From M55B111 sp964614065 (GTDB taxonomy: Bacteria > Bipolaricaulota > Bipolaricaulia > M55B111), in the NCBI GenBank assembly GCA_964614065.1, contig CAZTJJ010000002.1, positions 1 through 64,000 of the forward strand: a stretch of 64,000 nucleotides of DNA. Direction: 5' to 3'. This document shows positions 35,736 through 44,791 of this stretch, one piece after another. The translations under genes and the position numbers were made by a program. The stretch's first letter is position 1, and each line of letters starts with the position of its first letter. The notes under the pieces were generated by a model. The model saw nothing but the letters and a program-made list of their open reading frames with translations, was not told where the DNA came from and did no database searches.

Positions 35736-36635
35736 TTATAGAGCTTCTATTCCGTTTATCCAGTAGTCGACAAGCTCTGGATATTTGTTTGCAAACTTTC
35801 CACCAGCAGCGTCCCCGTATTCATCGTGCATATCCGTAAGTTCATTAACTTTACCAATTGGGAGGTAGAAGCGGCTCAAGAACTCACTGACCTTATTTGG
35901 GAAGACACTCATAAAGTCCTTCCTGCCGACCATGTGTATACGCTCTTCCGCGCCAAGTATTTTCTTTGGTTCGTCGATAGTGCGAATGTCAAATCGGGCA
36001 AATGCATAGTGTGGTTTCCACAGCGTTACTACGGTCCATTCGTCTCTCTGCATTCTTCTCTTTAACTCGGCTACCATCGCGTAGTCACTGGAATCTTTAA
36101 GCTCCCAACCTTCAAGAACAGGGTATTCTTTCATCATGACCTCGGAATGTTGCATCAAACCTGCGCCAGGATCAATTCCAACTATTTCTCCGCCCATCTT
36201 CTCCTTGACCTCTGGTTTACCTAGGTCTTCAACTGAGCTGACTACGTCTTCGGGCACGTAATTCGGGACTGCCCAGCAGAGTAGCGCGTCTTCGTAGATA
36301 GGGCCAAAGTCACATAGATCAGCTGCAGATTTTTCCCAGTAGGCTTCGTGGGTCAATGGAAGCCAGGATTCTACAAACAGATCCATGTCACCCTGTTTAA
36401 TCGCAGTATAAGCTGCACCTATGTTAGGGTTCATCGTATCAACATTCATGCCAAGCTCGACCGTAAGAACATGGTTTACTAAACTACCAATTGCAAGTGA
36501 CTCGGACCACGGAACTATACCAAAGGTTAGGGAGTTTTTCTTTTCAGCCGTAGCAACTAGCGAAAAGCTGCTCAAACCAATGATTAGTGCTAGTGCGATA
36601 ACAGAAACTGTAAATAGTTTACTCTTGTTAAACAC
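35736..36635 (-). CDS. Glycine betaine ABC transporter substrate-binding protein, paralogue 2
   Basis: 299 residues. Signal peptide FTVSVIALALIIGLSSFSLV, no lipobox Cys. FGIVPWSESLAIGSL, LFVESWLPLTHEAYW and TVVTLWKPHYAFARFD hold the cage Trp residues; GIDPGAGLMQHSEVMM is conserved. The start is GTG behind GGAGGTG. It is clearly a duplicate of the next gene and keeps the same ligand residues, so a difference in affinity or ligand (for example proline betaine, dimethylglycine or choline) is only a guess. Confidence 0.93.
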   Translation of the reverse strand: MFNKSKLFTVSVIALALIIGLSSFSLVATAEKKNSLTFGIVPWSESLAIGSLVNHVLTVELGMNVDTMNPNIGAAYTAIKQGDMDLFVESWLPLTHEAYWEKSAADLCDFGPIYEDALLCWAVPNYVPEDVVSSVEDLGKPEVKEKMGGEIVGIDPGAGLMQHSEVMMKEYPVLEGWELKDSSDYAMVAELKRRMQRDEWTVVTLWKPHYAFARFDIRTIDEPKKILGAEERIHMVGRKDFMSVFPNKVSEFLSRFYLPIGKVNELTDMHDEYGDAAGGKFANKYPELVDYWINGIEAL

Positions 36636-36751
36636 TTAAATGCACCTCCTATAGTTGTGCAAAAAAGGTTCTAAAATTAAGACTTGCCAAACTTTGCACT
36701 CTCCGAGTTAGCTTCATCACCCCCCTGAGCATGAACGCTATTTAGAGTTCT

Positions 36752-37762
36752 TTAAGTTTCTTTTGCGGTTTGACCAATGTTTGACGTAGCTCTATCAAGG
36801 ATCATAGCTACAAACACAACCGCCAAGCCACCGACAAATCCTTCACCAACACGCATGCGTTGAATACCTCGCACGACAACTCCACCTAAACCGCCGGATC
36901 CAACCAAACCTGCAACAACCGCCATTGATAAGGCAAGCATGATAGTCTGATTCACACCAGCCATTATATTAGGCCGAGCAACAGGCAGCTGCACTTTAGT
37001 TAGTAATTGTAAACTGTTACAGCCAAAAGATTGCCCCGCTTCGATTAACTCCGTTGGAACACCCCTGATGCCCAAATTTGTTAGTCGTACCGAAGGTGGG
37101 TATGCAAAGATAATTGTGGCCACAGCTCCCGGTGCAGGGCCAATACCAAAAAACAAAACAGCAGGGATCAAATAAACAAATACCGGCATGGTCTGCATTA
37201 AGTCTAGTACTGGTCGCATGATCGTGTCCACCGTATCGTTAATAGCAGCCAGTATTCCGGAAGGAATACCTAAAACCAAAGCTAAAAAGGCAGAAGTCAG
37301 GGTCAACGAAAAAGTCTCCAGAATTTCCGGCCAATAACCAAAATTTGCGCTCAACCACAGCATGACCAATCCACCTAAACCGGTCACTATACTGCCCGAC
37401 AACCACCACATCAAGAGGAAAACCAGACCGCTCAAAAGTGGGAATTGAACTGTGGTACCAACTATATTAATTATAAAGACGCCCGAATAATGCCAGTAGC
37501 CAAAATTGAGGATAGTCAAGATTGCGTCGTTAACTCTATTTACAACATAAGTAATCCCATCGAAAAAAGGCCGCAAGTTAAGAGCCATCCAGTCAACAGC
37601 AGTTGTAACCCAATTTTCAATCGGAATAAACCCACCACCGGTCCCCAACAATTTGTCTTGAAGACTCTCAGCATTCCCGCTACAGGAGATCATTAGCATA
37701 AAACCTATAGCAATCACAAAAACAATCGTTATGAGAGTTAAATAGCTGTATCTCGTCTTCAT
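36752..37762 (-). CDS. Glycine betaine ABC transporter permease (OpuAB/ProW type)
   Basis: 336 residues with about seven membrane segments. The EAA-type loop is EAGQSFGCNSLQLLTKVQLP near residue 240. The N-terminus (LITIVFVIAIGFMLMIS) adds a hydrophobic segment before the usual VTTAVDWMALNLRPFFDGI region. It overlaps the ATPase gene by 4 bp and precedes the two binding-protein genes. The transporter can serve both salt protection and supply of betaine as methyl donor. Confidence 0.94.
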   Translation of the reverse strand: MKTRYSYLTLITIVFVIAIGFMLMISCSGNAESLQDKLLGTGGGFIPIENWVTTAVDWMALNLRPFFDGITYVVNRVNDAILTILNFGYWHYSGVFIINIVGTTVQFPLLSGLVFLLMWWLSGSIVTGLGGLVMLWLSANFGYWPEILETFSLTLTSAFLALVLGIPSGILAAINDTVDTIMRPVLDLMQTMPVFVYLIPAVLFFGIGPAPGAVATIIFAYPPSVRLTNLGIRGVPTELIEAGQSFGCNSLQLLTKVQLPVARPNIMAGVNQTIMLALSMAVVAGLVGSGGLGGVVVRGIQRMRVGEGFVGGLAVVFVAMILDRATSNIGQTAKET

Positions 37763-38931
37763 ATTTCCTTCCTCCCTTTCTCCAACAAACCGTGTAAAAT
37801 GTTTCTTTCCGTGACGTAACCAGTTAATTTCCCATCCTTAATAATCACTACTGGTGTCGTTGCATAACTCAACCTTGCACGCATAATTTTGCTAATCGGT
37901 GTATCTGGAGAAGTTGACAGTACGGCATCCTCATTCAGTCCCTCAATTTCATCAAGAGGTTTTACTGATATTGGAGTATCAGATAGGAATCCTTGGACCA
38001 CTTGTCCATCGGAATCTATTTCTACTTCCACACTTTCCGTGAGAGCAACCCGGTTGTTCTGATCCGGATTGATGTCAGTTGAGGCAATTGTCTCCGCCCG
38101 CAATACATCAGATGGATCGGCATTCTCTACAAAATCTGCCACGTACTCCGTTTTTGGACTTACAATAATTTGCTCAGGGGTACCTAGCTGAACCATTTTA
38201 CCGGCTTCCATGATCGTTATACGATCTCCAAGCTTCAGAGCCTCGTCGAGATCGTGGGTTACAAACAAGATGGTTCTCTCCATCTCCTGTCTCAGATCTA
38301 ATAATTCATCCTGCATTTCCACCTTGATTAAAGGATCCAGTGCCGAAAAAGGTTCGTCCATCAGTAAAATATCTGCACCAGTGGCAAGACCTCTGGCCAA
38401 CCCTACTCGCTGTTGCATTCCTCCGGAAAGCTGTGAAGGGTAAGATTCCCCAAAACCCTCCAAACCCACAACCTCGATCAACTCTTTTGCCTTTCGACTT
38501 CTCTCCTTTTTGTCTATTCCCTGTATCTCCAACCCGAACGCAACGTTATCAACGACAGATCTGTGAGGGAACAAGGCAAAATTCTGAAAAACCATACTCA
38601 TCTGTGTTTCTCTTATCTGTCTCAAAGTTTCCGTATCTGCGTCAACAACATTATAATCCTGGCCATCGGTATGCAGAACAATTTTGCCTGACGTCGGTTC
38701 AACCAATCTGTTAACACACCGTAAAAGAGTGGATTTTCCCGAGCCTGAAAGCCCCATAATAACGAACAGCTCGTTCTCTTGAATATCAAAACTGATACCT
38801 CGAACCCCGACTACCTGGCCAGTTTCAGACTGTATCTCGTCTTTATCCTTGCCTTCCTTCAACATATCAAGGGCAAGATCCGGCTCCTCACCAAAGATCT
38901 TATAGACTTCCTCTAGTTCAATCGAAGGCAT
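37759..38931 (-). CDS. Glycine betaine ABC transporter ATPase with CBS region (OpuAA/ProV type)
   Basis: 390 residues. Walker A GLSGSGKSTLLR, signature LSGGMQQRVGLARGL and Walker B ILLMDEPFSALD are intact. The C-terminus (about 310-385) has a CBS-like segment ending TTPVVIIKDGKLTGYVTERN, the part that senses ionic strength or c-di-AMP in relatives; DisA is encoded in this window. The ATG follows a GGAGGAATAT site. It is the first gene of the transporter unit. Confidence 0.95.
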   Translation of the reverse strand: MPSIELEEVYKIFGEEPDLALDMLKEGKDKDEIQSETGQVVGVRGISFDIQENELFVIMGLSGSGKSTLLRCVNRLVEPTSGKIVLHTDGQDYNVVDADTETLRQIRETQMSMVFQNFALFPHRSVVDNVAFGLEIQGIDKKERSRKAKELIEVVGLEGFGESYPSQLSGGMQQRVGLARGLATGADILLMDEPFSALDPLIKVEMQDELLDLRQEMERTILFVTHDLDEALKLGDRITIMEAGKMVQLGTPEQIIVSPKTEYVADFVENADPSDVLRAETIASTDINPDQNNRVALTESVEVEIDSDGQVVQGFLSDTPISVKPLDEIEGLNEDAVLSTSPDTPISKIMRARLSYATTPVVIIKDGKLTGYVTERNILHGLLEKGRKEI

Positions 38932-38986
38932 ATTCCTCCTCCTATGAGCAAATAAATAGCTACCTTCTATTTAATTAAGAAACTTA

Positions 38987-39012
38987 AGGGGGATCTTTTT
39001 TAAGATCCCCCT
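38987..39012 (-). terminator. Hairpin after the MttB-homologue pair
   Basis: AGGGGGATCTT pairs perfectly with AAGATCCCCCT around a 4-nt T loop. It lies 13 nt past the stop codon of the second methyltransferase gene. The downstream T run on the minus strand is short. Confidence 0.7.
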
Positions 39013-39024
39013 GCTTAACCAACG

Positions 39025-40473
39025 TTACAATTTATCTATGACTGCATCTATCTTCTCAATAACATCATCAGATAGAGGCTTCGGCTCTTGCTCTTCCAAT
39101 ATGGTGTTAACCTTCTCTTCCAACCTTTCTTCCATGGATTTCGACCCTTTGTTCTTCCAGGTATCAGGGACATCTCTATCCATCAATGTGGGCTCCCAAG
39201 CCACCTCTTTAAAGTTATCCAAAGTATGCTTGTGTGTCAAATGATTCCCGCCTGGACCCACTTCATCTATGACGTCCAAGGCCAACGTGTAGTCATTTAC
39301 CTCTACTCCATCGACGAATTTCTTGATCATGCCTACAATTTCGTCGACCATGGCTATCTCGCTGAGAGAGCCTGTGGTGCCAGATTCCATGTAACCGACA
39401 TCGTGGACGAGATTGGCCCCACTGAGTGCAGAGAAGAGAACCGACAAGGTGGTCTCAATTCCCATTTGCTGATCAACTACCTTGGAATCAGCACAACCAG
39501 CTGTACCAAATGTCGGAAGATCGTAGTAATGCGATATATCCATGTATGCAGCTGTAGCAAGTTCCTTCTCCGGAGCACCGTAAGCAAGAATCGCCGTCTG
39601 CATGTCCATGATAGAAAATACACCCCCGATGAAGAACGGCAAACCCTCACGTTTTACCTGAGAGATTACAAGCCCGGAAAGGTTTTCCGCGTTTCCTTGA
39701 GCAAGCTGACCGGCCAAGGTAACGGGTGCGCTCGCACCTGCTTGAGGAATCGGGGTATGGACAGTCGGTATACCGTACTCCGCCGTAAGAAGTAGCTTTT
39801 TTGACGCTTCTTTGTCGTGGGTTAGTGGAGAGATAGGCTCGGAATAGGAAACTACAAACGGCTTATGGAGAAATTCCTCCTTACTTCCCGATACAGCCGT
39901 GGCCATCTCCATAATATCCTTCAGGCCTTCATTTGTATAACTCCAAGCTACGATTGGTTTAGTCGTATTCTTTACCATTGCCTGAAACTCATGCCGATCA
40001 GACAACTCGTGAGGAACATCGTCAATTGTACCTAGACCGGACACCCAGTCTATATTGTCCAACGCGTCCACCAAACGAGCGGCATTTACTGTATCTTGTT
40101 TTCGAAAAGGTCTCCTTTCTCCGGTCTCCGGGTCCCGCATCTTAAGGAGCGTTGGGCCCAGACCAAACGTTACGTTATGTCCGCCGAGCGTCAGGGGATT
40201 TTTCCCTTCTCTATTGAACAGATAGGTACGGCTCGGGGCAGCATCAATGGCCCACTCAACCAAACCCGGAGGGAGAAAGACCCTTTCACCTTCAACCAAG
40301 CACCCTGCGTCCTTTAACAGATCCCTGGTCTCTTTGAGATGTATATTCACTCCAGTGTTCTTTAAAATTTCTAACGAGGCTTGATGTATATCTTTCACTT
40401 GTGATTCGCTAAGCACGTTAAAACTAACCTTATCCTGGGAAGACCTATTGGTAAAAAGTTGATTTTTTAACAT
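39025..40473 (-). CDS. MttB-family methyltransferase without pyrrolysine, paralogue 1 (betaine type)
   Basis: 482 residues in one uninterrupted frame, so no in-frame amber (pyrrolysine) codon as in true trimethylamine MttB. It has the family features DIHQASLEILKNTGVNIH near the start and GTAGCADSKVVDQQMGIE, LVHDVGYMESG and DEVGPGGNHLTHKHT in the barrel. Non-pyrrolysine members include MtgB, which moves a methyl from glycine betaine to a corrinoid protein. AAGGAGGAAAA precedes the ATG. It follows a sister gene by 9 bp, downstream of the betaine transporter's position. Confidence 0.9.
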   Translation of the reverse strand: MLKNQLFTNRSSQDKVSFNVLSESQVKDIHQASLEILKNTGVNIHLKETRDLLKDAGCLVEGERVFLPPGLVEWAIDAAPSRTYLFNREGKNPLTLGGHNVTFGLGPTLLKMRDPETGERRPFRKQDTVNAARLVDALDNIDWVSGLGTIDDVPHELSDRHEFQAMVKNTTKPIVAWSYTNEGLKDIMEMATAVSGSKEEFLHKPFVVSYSEPISPLTHDKEASKKLLLTAEYGIPTVHTPIPQAGASAPVTLAGQLAQGNAENLSGLVISQVKREGLPFFIGGVFSIMDMQTAILAYGAPEKELATAAYMDISHYYDLPTFGTAGCADSKVVDQQMGIETTLSVLFSALSGANLVHDVGYMESGTTGSLSEIAMVDEIVGMIKKFVDGVEVNDYTLALDVIDEVGPGGNHLTHKHTLDNFKEVAWEPTLMDRDVPDTWKNKGSKSMEERLEEKVNTILEEQEPKPLSDDVIEKIDAVIDKL

Positions 40474-40482
40474 TTTTCCTCC

Positions 40483-41940
40483 TTAATAACGAACCTCTCG
40501 GTTTTCTCTTTCTTCTTCAATTAACGCATCGAGCTCCTTCGTCTTCGCTTCTTCCAGAACTTCAGGCTCGTGTGTTTCCAAGATTTCTTCTGTACTCTCG
40601 TGAATTCGCTCACCCATCGTTTTACTCCCATTGCTCTCCCATTTCTCAAAGTTGGTCCGATCCATCAAGCTGGGTTGCCATTGTTCTTTTTTAAAATTAT
40701 CCATAGTATGAGATGTACTGAGAAAGTTGCCTTTGGGTCCCACTTCGTTGATAACATCGAGCGGAATTCTGTCCCCTGAAGTATCTATTCCTCTCATAAT
40801 TCTTTTCACCATTCCGATTATCTCGTTGCTCATTACTAGTTGATCATAGGAGTAAAGGAGTCCAGAAGACAGGTAACCCACGTCGTGGATCAAGTTCGCA
40901 CCAACGAGAGCCTGGGTTGCGATGTTGAAGGTGGCTTCAATCGCCGCTTGAGTATCGACCAACTTCGAATCCGATACACCTGCGGTTCCAAACATCGGTA
41001 ATTCCAGATAATTGCTCATTTCTGTGACAGCTGCGTTCATCAGGGCAAACTCCGGTCCACCGTAGACATAACCTGAGGTTTTCATATCCAAGATCGAGTA
41101 GATTCCACCAGTAACCATAGGCGCACCTTTTTTCACCAGCTGTGATAAAGTTATTCCTGTCAAAGATTCAGCTAGGCCCAAAGCAATGGATCCCGCCAAA
41201 GTCATTGGACTCACAGCACCAGCCGATGGCATCGGAGTATAGATAGTGGGTAAGTTATTTTTCGCCCCGAAAATAACCTGAGCGGCGACTTCCTTGCTAT
41301 GACTCAGGGGAGTAACGGGTTCGATATAGTGAATAATGTACGGTTTTGCCTTCAACTTGTCCTCCCCACCAACCGCAATTGCCGCCATGTCAAATATGTC
41401 CTTTGTACCTCTGTCATCCCAAGAGCAGAACATAACAGGTTTAGTGGTATTAGCCATTACCTGGCGTGCCTCCAATATATCTTGGATATTCTCCGGCTGC
41501 TTCCGTAGAAGGCCAGTTGGAGAAGAAAAATCAATGTTGTCAAGGTAGTCACATATCCTAGCCCATTTGGCGATATCTTCCGCCGTAGTTTGCCTCATCT
41601 CGCCATTTTCATCCAAAGTCCTTGGTACGTCCGTCCCAGATCCGAAATAAGAATTTGTTCCCCCTAACCGCATCGCCATTTCTCCGTTTCTATCGTACAT
41701 GAGGATCTTCTTGGGGGCTTCCTTGACGGCCTCGTCAACCAGATGCGAAGGTATATGGACCATCTCACCTTCCACTGTTGCTCCTGCATCGGAGAAAATC
41801 TTCCTTGCTTCTTCGTGCTCGATCTTTACCCCCGTGTTCTGAAGTATTTCCAGGGACGCATCGTAAATTTGAGCTCTGTCATCCTCGGATAATATATTCA
41901 GCTGAGGGGTCTTGTTGACTAACTTATTCGACTCTAACAT
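40483..41940 (-). CDS. MttB-family methyltransferase without pyrrolysine, paralogue 2 (betaine type)
   Basis: 485 residues from the ATG at 41940, which has GGAGG just upstream; an ATG at 41952 precedes that ribosome site and is unlikely. Sister to the next gene: YDASLEILQNTGVKIEHEEA, GTAGVSDSKLVDTQAAIE, LIHDVGYLSSG and NEVGPKGNFLSTSHT. No amber codon. The two paralogues may act on different substrates, for example betaine, dimethylglycine or sarcosine. A palindrome lies 22 bp upstream of the start. Confidence 0.9.
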   Translation of the reverse strand: MLESNKLVNKTPQLNILSEDDRAQIYDASLEILQNTGVKIEHEEARKIFSDAGATVEGEMVHIPSHLVDEAVKEAPKKILMYDRNGEMAMRLGGTNSYFGSGTDVPRTLDENGEMRQTTAEDIAKWARICDYLDNIDFSSPTGLLRKQPENIQDILEARQVMANTTKPVMFCSWDDRGTKDIFDMAAIAVGGEDKLKAKPYIIHYIEPVTPLSHSKEVAAQVIFGAKNNLPTIYTPMPSAGAVSPMTLAGSIALGLAESLTGITLSQLVKKGAPMVTGGIYSILDMKTSGYVYGGPEFALMNAAVTEMSNYLELPMFGTAGVSDSKLVDTQAAIEATFNIATQALVGANLIHDVGYLSSGLLYSYDQLVMSNEIIGMVKRIMRGIDTSGDRIPLDVINEVGPKGNFLSTSHTMDNFKKEQWQPSLMDRTNFEKWESNGSKTMGERIHESTEEILETHEPEVLEEAKTKELDALIEEERENREVRY

Positions 41941-41961
41941 ATGAACCTCCATAGTATTATT

Positions 41962-41976
41962 TCTGTTTTAAACAGA
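41962..41976. promoter_or_regulatory. Perfect palindrome upstream of the methyltransferase pair
   Basis: TCTGTTTTAAACAGA is symmetric over 15 nt (one central base). It lies in the promoter region of the methyltransferase genes and downstream of the GntR gene, so it is a good candidate operator for that regulator. Confidence 0.45.
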
Positions 41977-42138
41977 GTGATATATCGTTAATATACTACC
42001 CTGCTCCAAATACAATTTCAAATTAGGAAAATAAATCCCAAATCAAACTCCATTATGTTGTTTTCGAGGTGAATCACGATAATTAGTTAGGTGCTGGCTC
42101 TTGGTCCAAATCGGCAAAGTGGGTGGATACTTTCCAGA

Positions 42139-42774
42139 TTAAGTCTCCATGTGCCCCGCGGTAATAAACTGTTCCTTTATTTCCCTGACGAAATCATTCA
42201 TGTGTGAAGCCAGTATATTTCCACTTTTGACCTCGTCGCCATCCGCAAGAGCTTCAATCAATCCACTAAACTCTTCACCAAACGAGCTCATGAAGTCTTT
42301 ACGCCTTGGGAAAACCCAAATTCTAACAGTCTGCTGGCGGAGCTTCCTCAAACTCTCTGCCAACACTTTATTATGTGTGGCGTTATTGATAATCTCGTGC
42401 CCCTCTGAATCCAACTTCATGAGTTTTTTAGAATCAGTTTCTTTCTTCAATTTTTTTACCAGTTTTTTCAGCTCTTCCAATTGCTTTTGTTGTATGCGGC
42501 GCGCAGCCAACCTACCGGCTAATTTTATCAAATAGCTTCGTACTTCGAACAGATCTCTAAGCTCGTGGAAACTCACAGTTGAGACGTAAGTTCCACTATG
42601 GGGAACGGTAGTGATCAAACCCTCTGTCTCTAGTTTGATAAATATCTCTCGAAGGGGGGTCCTCCCGATATCATACTCCTCTCGAAGCTCCTTCTCCCTT
42701 AACTGCTTGCCGGGCTCATAATCGAGATAGACGATTTTCTCCCTAATAATTTTTAGAACTTCATCTCTTTCCAT
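42139..42774 (-). CDS. GntR-family transcriptional regulator (FCD/FadR subfamily)
   Basis: 211 residues. The winged helix is at about 5-70 (GRTPLREIFIKLETEGLI, then TVPHSGTYVS). The C-terminal helical FCD domain has FEVRSYLIKLAGRLAARR near residue 76, and metal-binding Asp/His positions are seen (LDSEGHEIINNATHNK, ILASHMNDFV). It lies between the methyltransferase genes and the Liv-type transporter, all on one strand, and could control either in answer to a small acid or amine. No strong ribosome site is seen. Confidence 0.9.
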   Translation of the reverse strand: MERDEVLKIIREKIVYLDYEPGKQLREKELREEYDIGRTPLREIFIKLETEGLITTVPHSGTYVSTVSFHELRDLFEVRSYLIKLAGRLAARRIQQKQLEELKKLVKKLKKETDSKKLMKLDSEGHEIINNATHNKVLAESLRKLRQQTVRIWVFPRRKDFMSSFGEEFSGLIEALADGDEVKSGNILASHMNDFVREIKEQFITAGHMET

Positions 42775-42920
42775 TAGTAAACACTTATCCCTTACTTCAT
42801 TGAATTCTTCGTTTAACCTGGTTAAAAAGAAGTTTTAAGAGTCCAGGCAATTAAATGTTAATCTTCACACAGTTACCTTAAACACGCAATAGTAACTAAC
42901 GAAGAAGGTATTCACAAATT

Positions 42921-43868
42921 TCAGTCAGACTTCTTGACCACAAAGAAACTCCTATAAAGGGCCGAAATTCCACCTGGGTAGAATATCATAACTGCAATCA
43001 ACACTACACCATAGATTATTAATCTCAATTCCATAAGCGGTTGGAGGTAGGTAAGCACCGGTATAAAAATCATTGCAGCGATTAACGAGCCCCAGACACT
43101 TCCTCTGCCTCCGACGTAAGCCAAGGCCATAATCTCGATTGTTTGACTTGTTTCCATAACGCTAGGGGTGAGTATTCCCATAAAATGGGCATAAAAACCA
43201 CCAATTAATCCCGCTATGGCTGTAGACACAGTAAAGTTCAAAACTCTATAGTGTACCGGATTGACTCCGGATGCTTTTGCAGCGTCCTCATCTTGACCTA
43301 TAGCTCGAAAAAACAGACCAACTTTTGAATTTGCGATTGCTAATAGTACGACCAAGCTGAACGCCGCCATCACCAGTATTACGTAGAAATAGGGTTGACG
43401 ATCCATAGTGTCAAAAAACATTGGACTCATTAAACCCAGAGGACCACGGGTCAAACTCGTCCAGTTAGTAATCACTGACATCAACGCTAAGCCGGTAAAC
43501 CACGCCATCACAGCTGCAAAGATACCATGTAACCGCAAAGTCAATAACCCAACAAACAAACCCAGCAAAGCCGAAATTAGAAACCCGGCAAAAATTCCCA
43601 ACCAAGGTGTTACTCCTAATTTCGCCGCAAGCAGGGCCGAGGTATACCCCCCAATTCCCCAAAACGCCGCAAAACCAAAGTTCACCACGTTAATAAAACC
43701 CACCGTAAAATCGAATGCCATAGCCAGAGTGCCAAACATCAACGCAGATATAAGGAGCTGTAATATATATTGATCGGAGACAAAAAGTGGTACAAAAGCC
43801 AACACGATTAGCAATGCCAAGCCAGGATTGGTATAGTTAGATTTGGCAAGCCGTTCTATCAATTGCAT
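42921..43868 (-). CDS. livM: Branched-chain-amino-acid-type ABC permease (LivM family)
   Basis: 315 residues, about nine hydrophobic segments. It has FDFTVGFINVVNFGFAAFWG near residue 52 and the EAA-like loop GQDEDAAKASGVNPVHYRV. It lies 7 bp after the LivH gene. The ligand cannot be read from the permease; Liv-type systems also carry amides, urea and aromatic acids. Confidence 0.92.
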   Translation of the reverse strand: MQLIERLAKSNYTNPGLALLIVLAFVPLFVSDQYILQLLISALMFGTLAMAFDFTVGFINVVNFGFAAFWGIGGYTSALLAAKLGVTPWLGIFAGFLISALLGLFVGLLTLRLHGIFAAVMAWFTGLALMSVITNWTSLTRGPLGLMSPMFFDTMDRQPYFYVILVMAAFSLVVLLAIANSKVGLFFRAIGQDEDAAKASGVNPVHYRVLNFTVSTAIAGLIGGFYAHFMGILTPSVMETSQTIEIMALAYVGGRGSVWGSLIAAMIFIPVLTYLQPLMELRLIIYGVVLIAVMIFYPGGISALYRSFFVVKKSD

Positions 43869-43875
43869 TAGTTAC

Positions 43876-44781
43876 TTACCTCTCCCATATGCCTTTAACA
43901 TCGGATCCAAATAGCCCTCTCGGCTTGAACAAAAGAATCAGTATTATCAGAGCCAGACTGAAAAGTCTCTGCCACCCCGACCCAAAACCATACGCCGCAA
44001 ACGTCTCTATTAAACTTATTATCAAAGCCCCAACAGGTACAGCAGCGATATTGCCCAAACCGACCAAGATCACCACAAACCACGAGGAAAACAAAGGCAT
44101 TAAACCCATGGTCGGATAAGCCGGATTGAGCGATAATAACGAGGCTCCTGCAACACTCGCCAGCATGGCAGAAAGCGCAAAAGTTAAAGTATGAATAGTA
44201 TCCAAGTTAATACCAACTACCTTGGCCCCCACCTCGTTCTGAGCAACGGCTCTAATTGCCTTGCCCATCGTGGTCTTCTGCAAAAATAACCAAAAAATGA
44301 TCACTACGATAATCGCAATCGCTACCCCAACCAGCCTGTCAATGGAGACCGAAATTCCTGTAATTCTTAAACTACCCTGCCAGTAGCTGTCGATACCCCT
44401 GTATTTAGTACCAGCAATTACTTGTATAAGATTCTTCAACAGCAGCGAAAGGCCTACAGTTACTAAAAAAGTGTTCATTATCCATATCTTACGTCTTTCT
44501 GATCTCTTCCGGAGGGGATAGAAGACGCTTTTCTCTATTATCGCGCCAATTACAAAACCACCAATTCCCGCAAATAGTATAGCTACCAAAGGAGGTAAAC
44601 TTAGCCCACTAAAAGTGAACACCGCTATATATGCCCCAATCATATACAGTTCTCCATGAGCAAAATTTGGAACGTTCATAACACCAAAGATAAGAGACAA
44701 TCCGGTTGCCGACAGAGTATATAGACCAGCTCTAACTATCGCAGCAACCAATAAGCTTGCCAGCGTAGGACCTGAAATCAT
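43876..44781 (-). CDS. livH: Branched-chain-amino-acid-type ABC permease (LivH family)
   Basis: 301 residues, about eight membrane segments. Family features: LSLIFGVMNVPNFAHGELYM near residue 28 and VAQNEVGAKVVGINLDTIH. GAGGGTAAACG precedes the ATG. It lies between the ATPase gene livF and livM on one message. Confidence 0.93.
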   Translation of the reverse strand: MISGPTLASLLVAAIVRAGLYTLSATGLSLIFGVMNVPNFAHGELYMIGAYIAVFTFSGLSLPPLVAILFAGIGGFVIGAIIEKSVFYPLRKRSERRKIWIMNTFLVTVGLSLLLKNLIQVIAGTKYRGIDSYWQGSLRITGISVSIDRLVGVAIAIIVVIIFWLFLQKTTMGKAIRAVAQNEVGAKVVGINLDTIHTLTFALSAMLASVAGASLLSLNPAYPTMGLMPLFSSWFVVILVGLGNIAAVPVGALIISLIETFAAYGFGSGWQRLFSLALIILILLFKPRGLFGSDVKGIWER

Positions 44782-44791
44782 CGTTTACCCT

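Noticed and set aside
39025..41940. Pyrrolysine (amber) codons in the MttB homologues
   Set aside because: Both frames are open from start to stop with family length; no in-frame TAG is present.
42083..42105. TTAGGTGCTGG...CTCTTGG resembling the stem end of the long repeat
   Set aside because: The match is only about 15 nt, lacks the partner arm and the conserved flanks; chance is likely.
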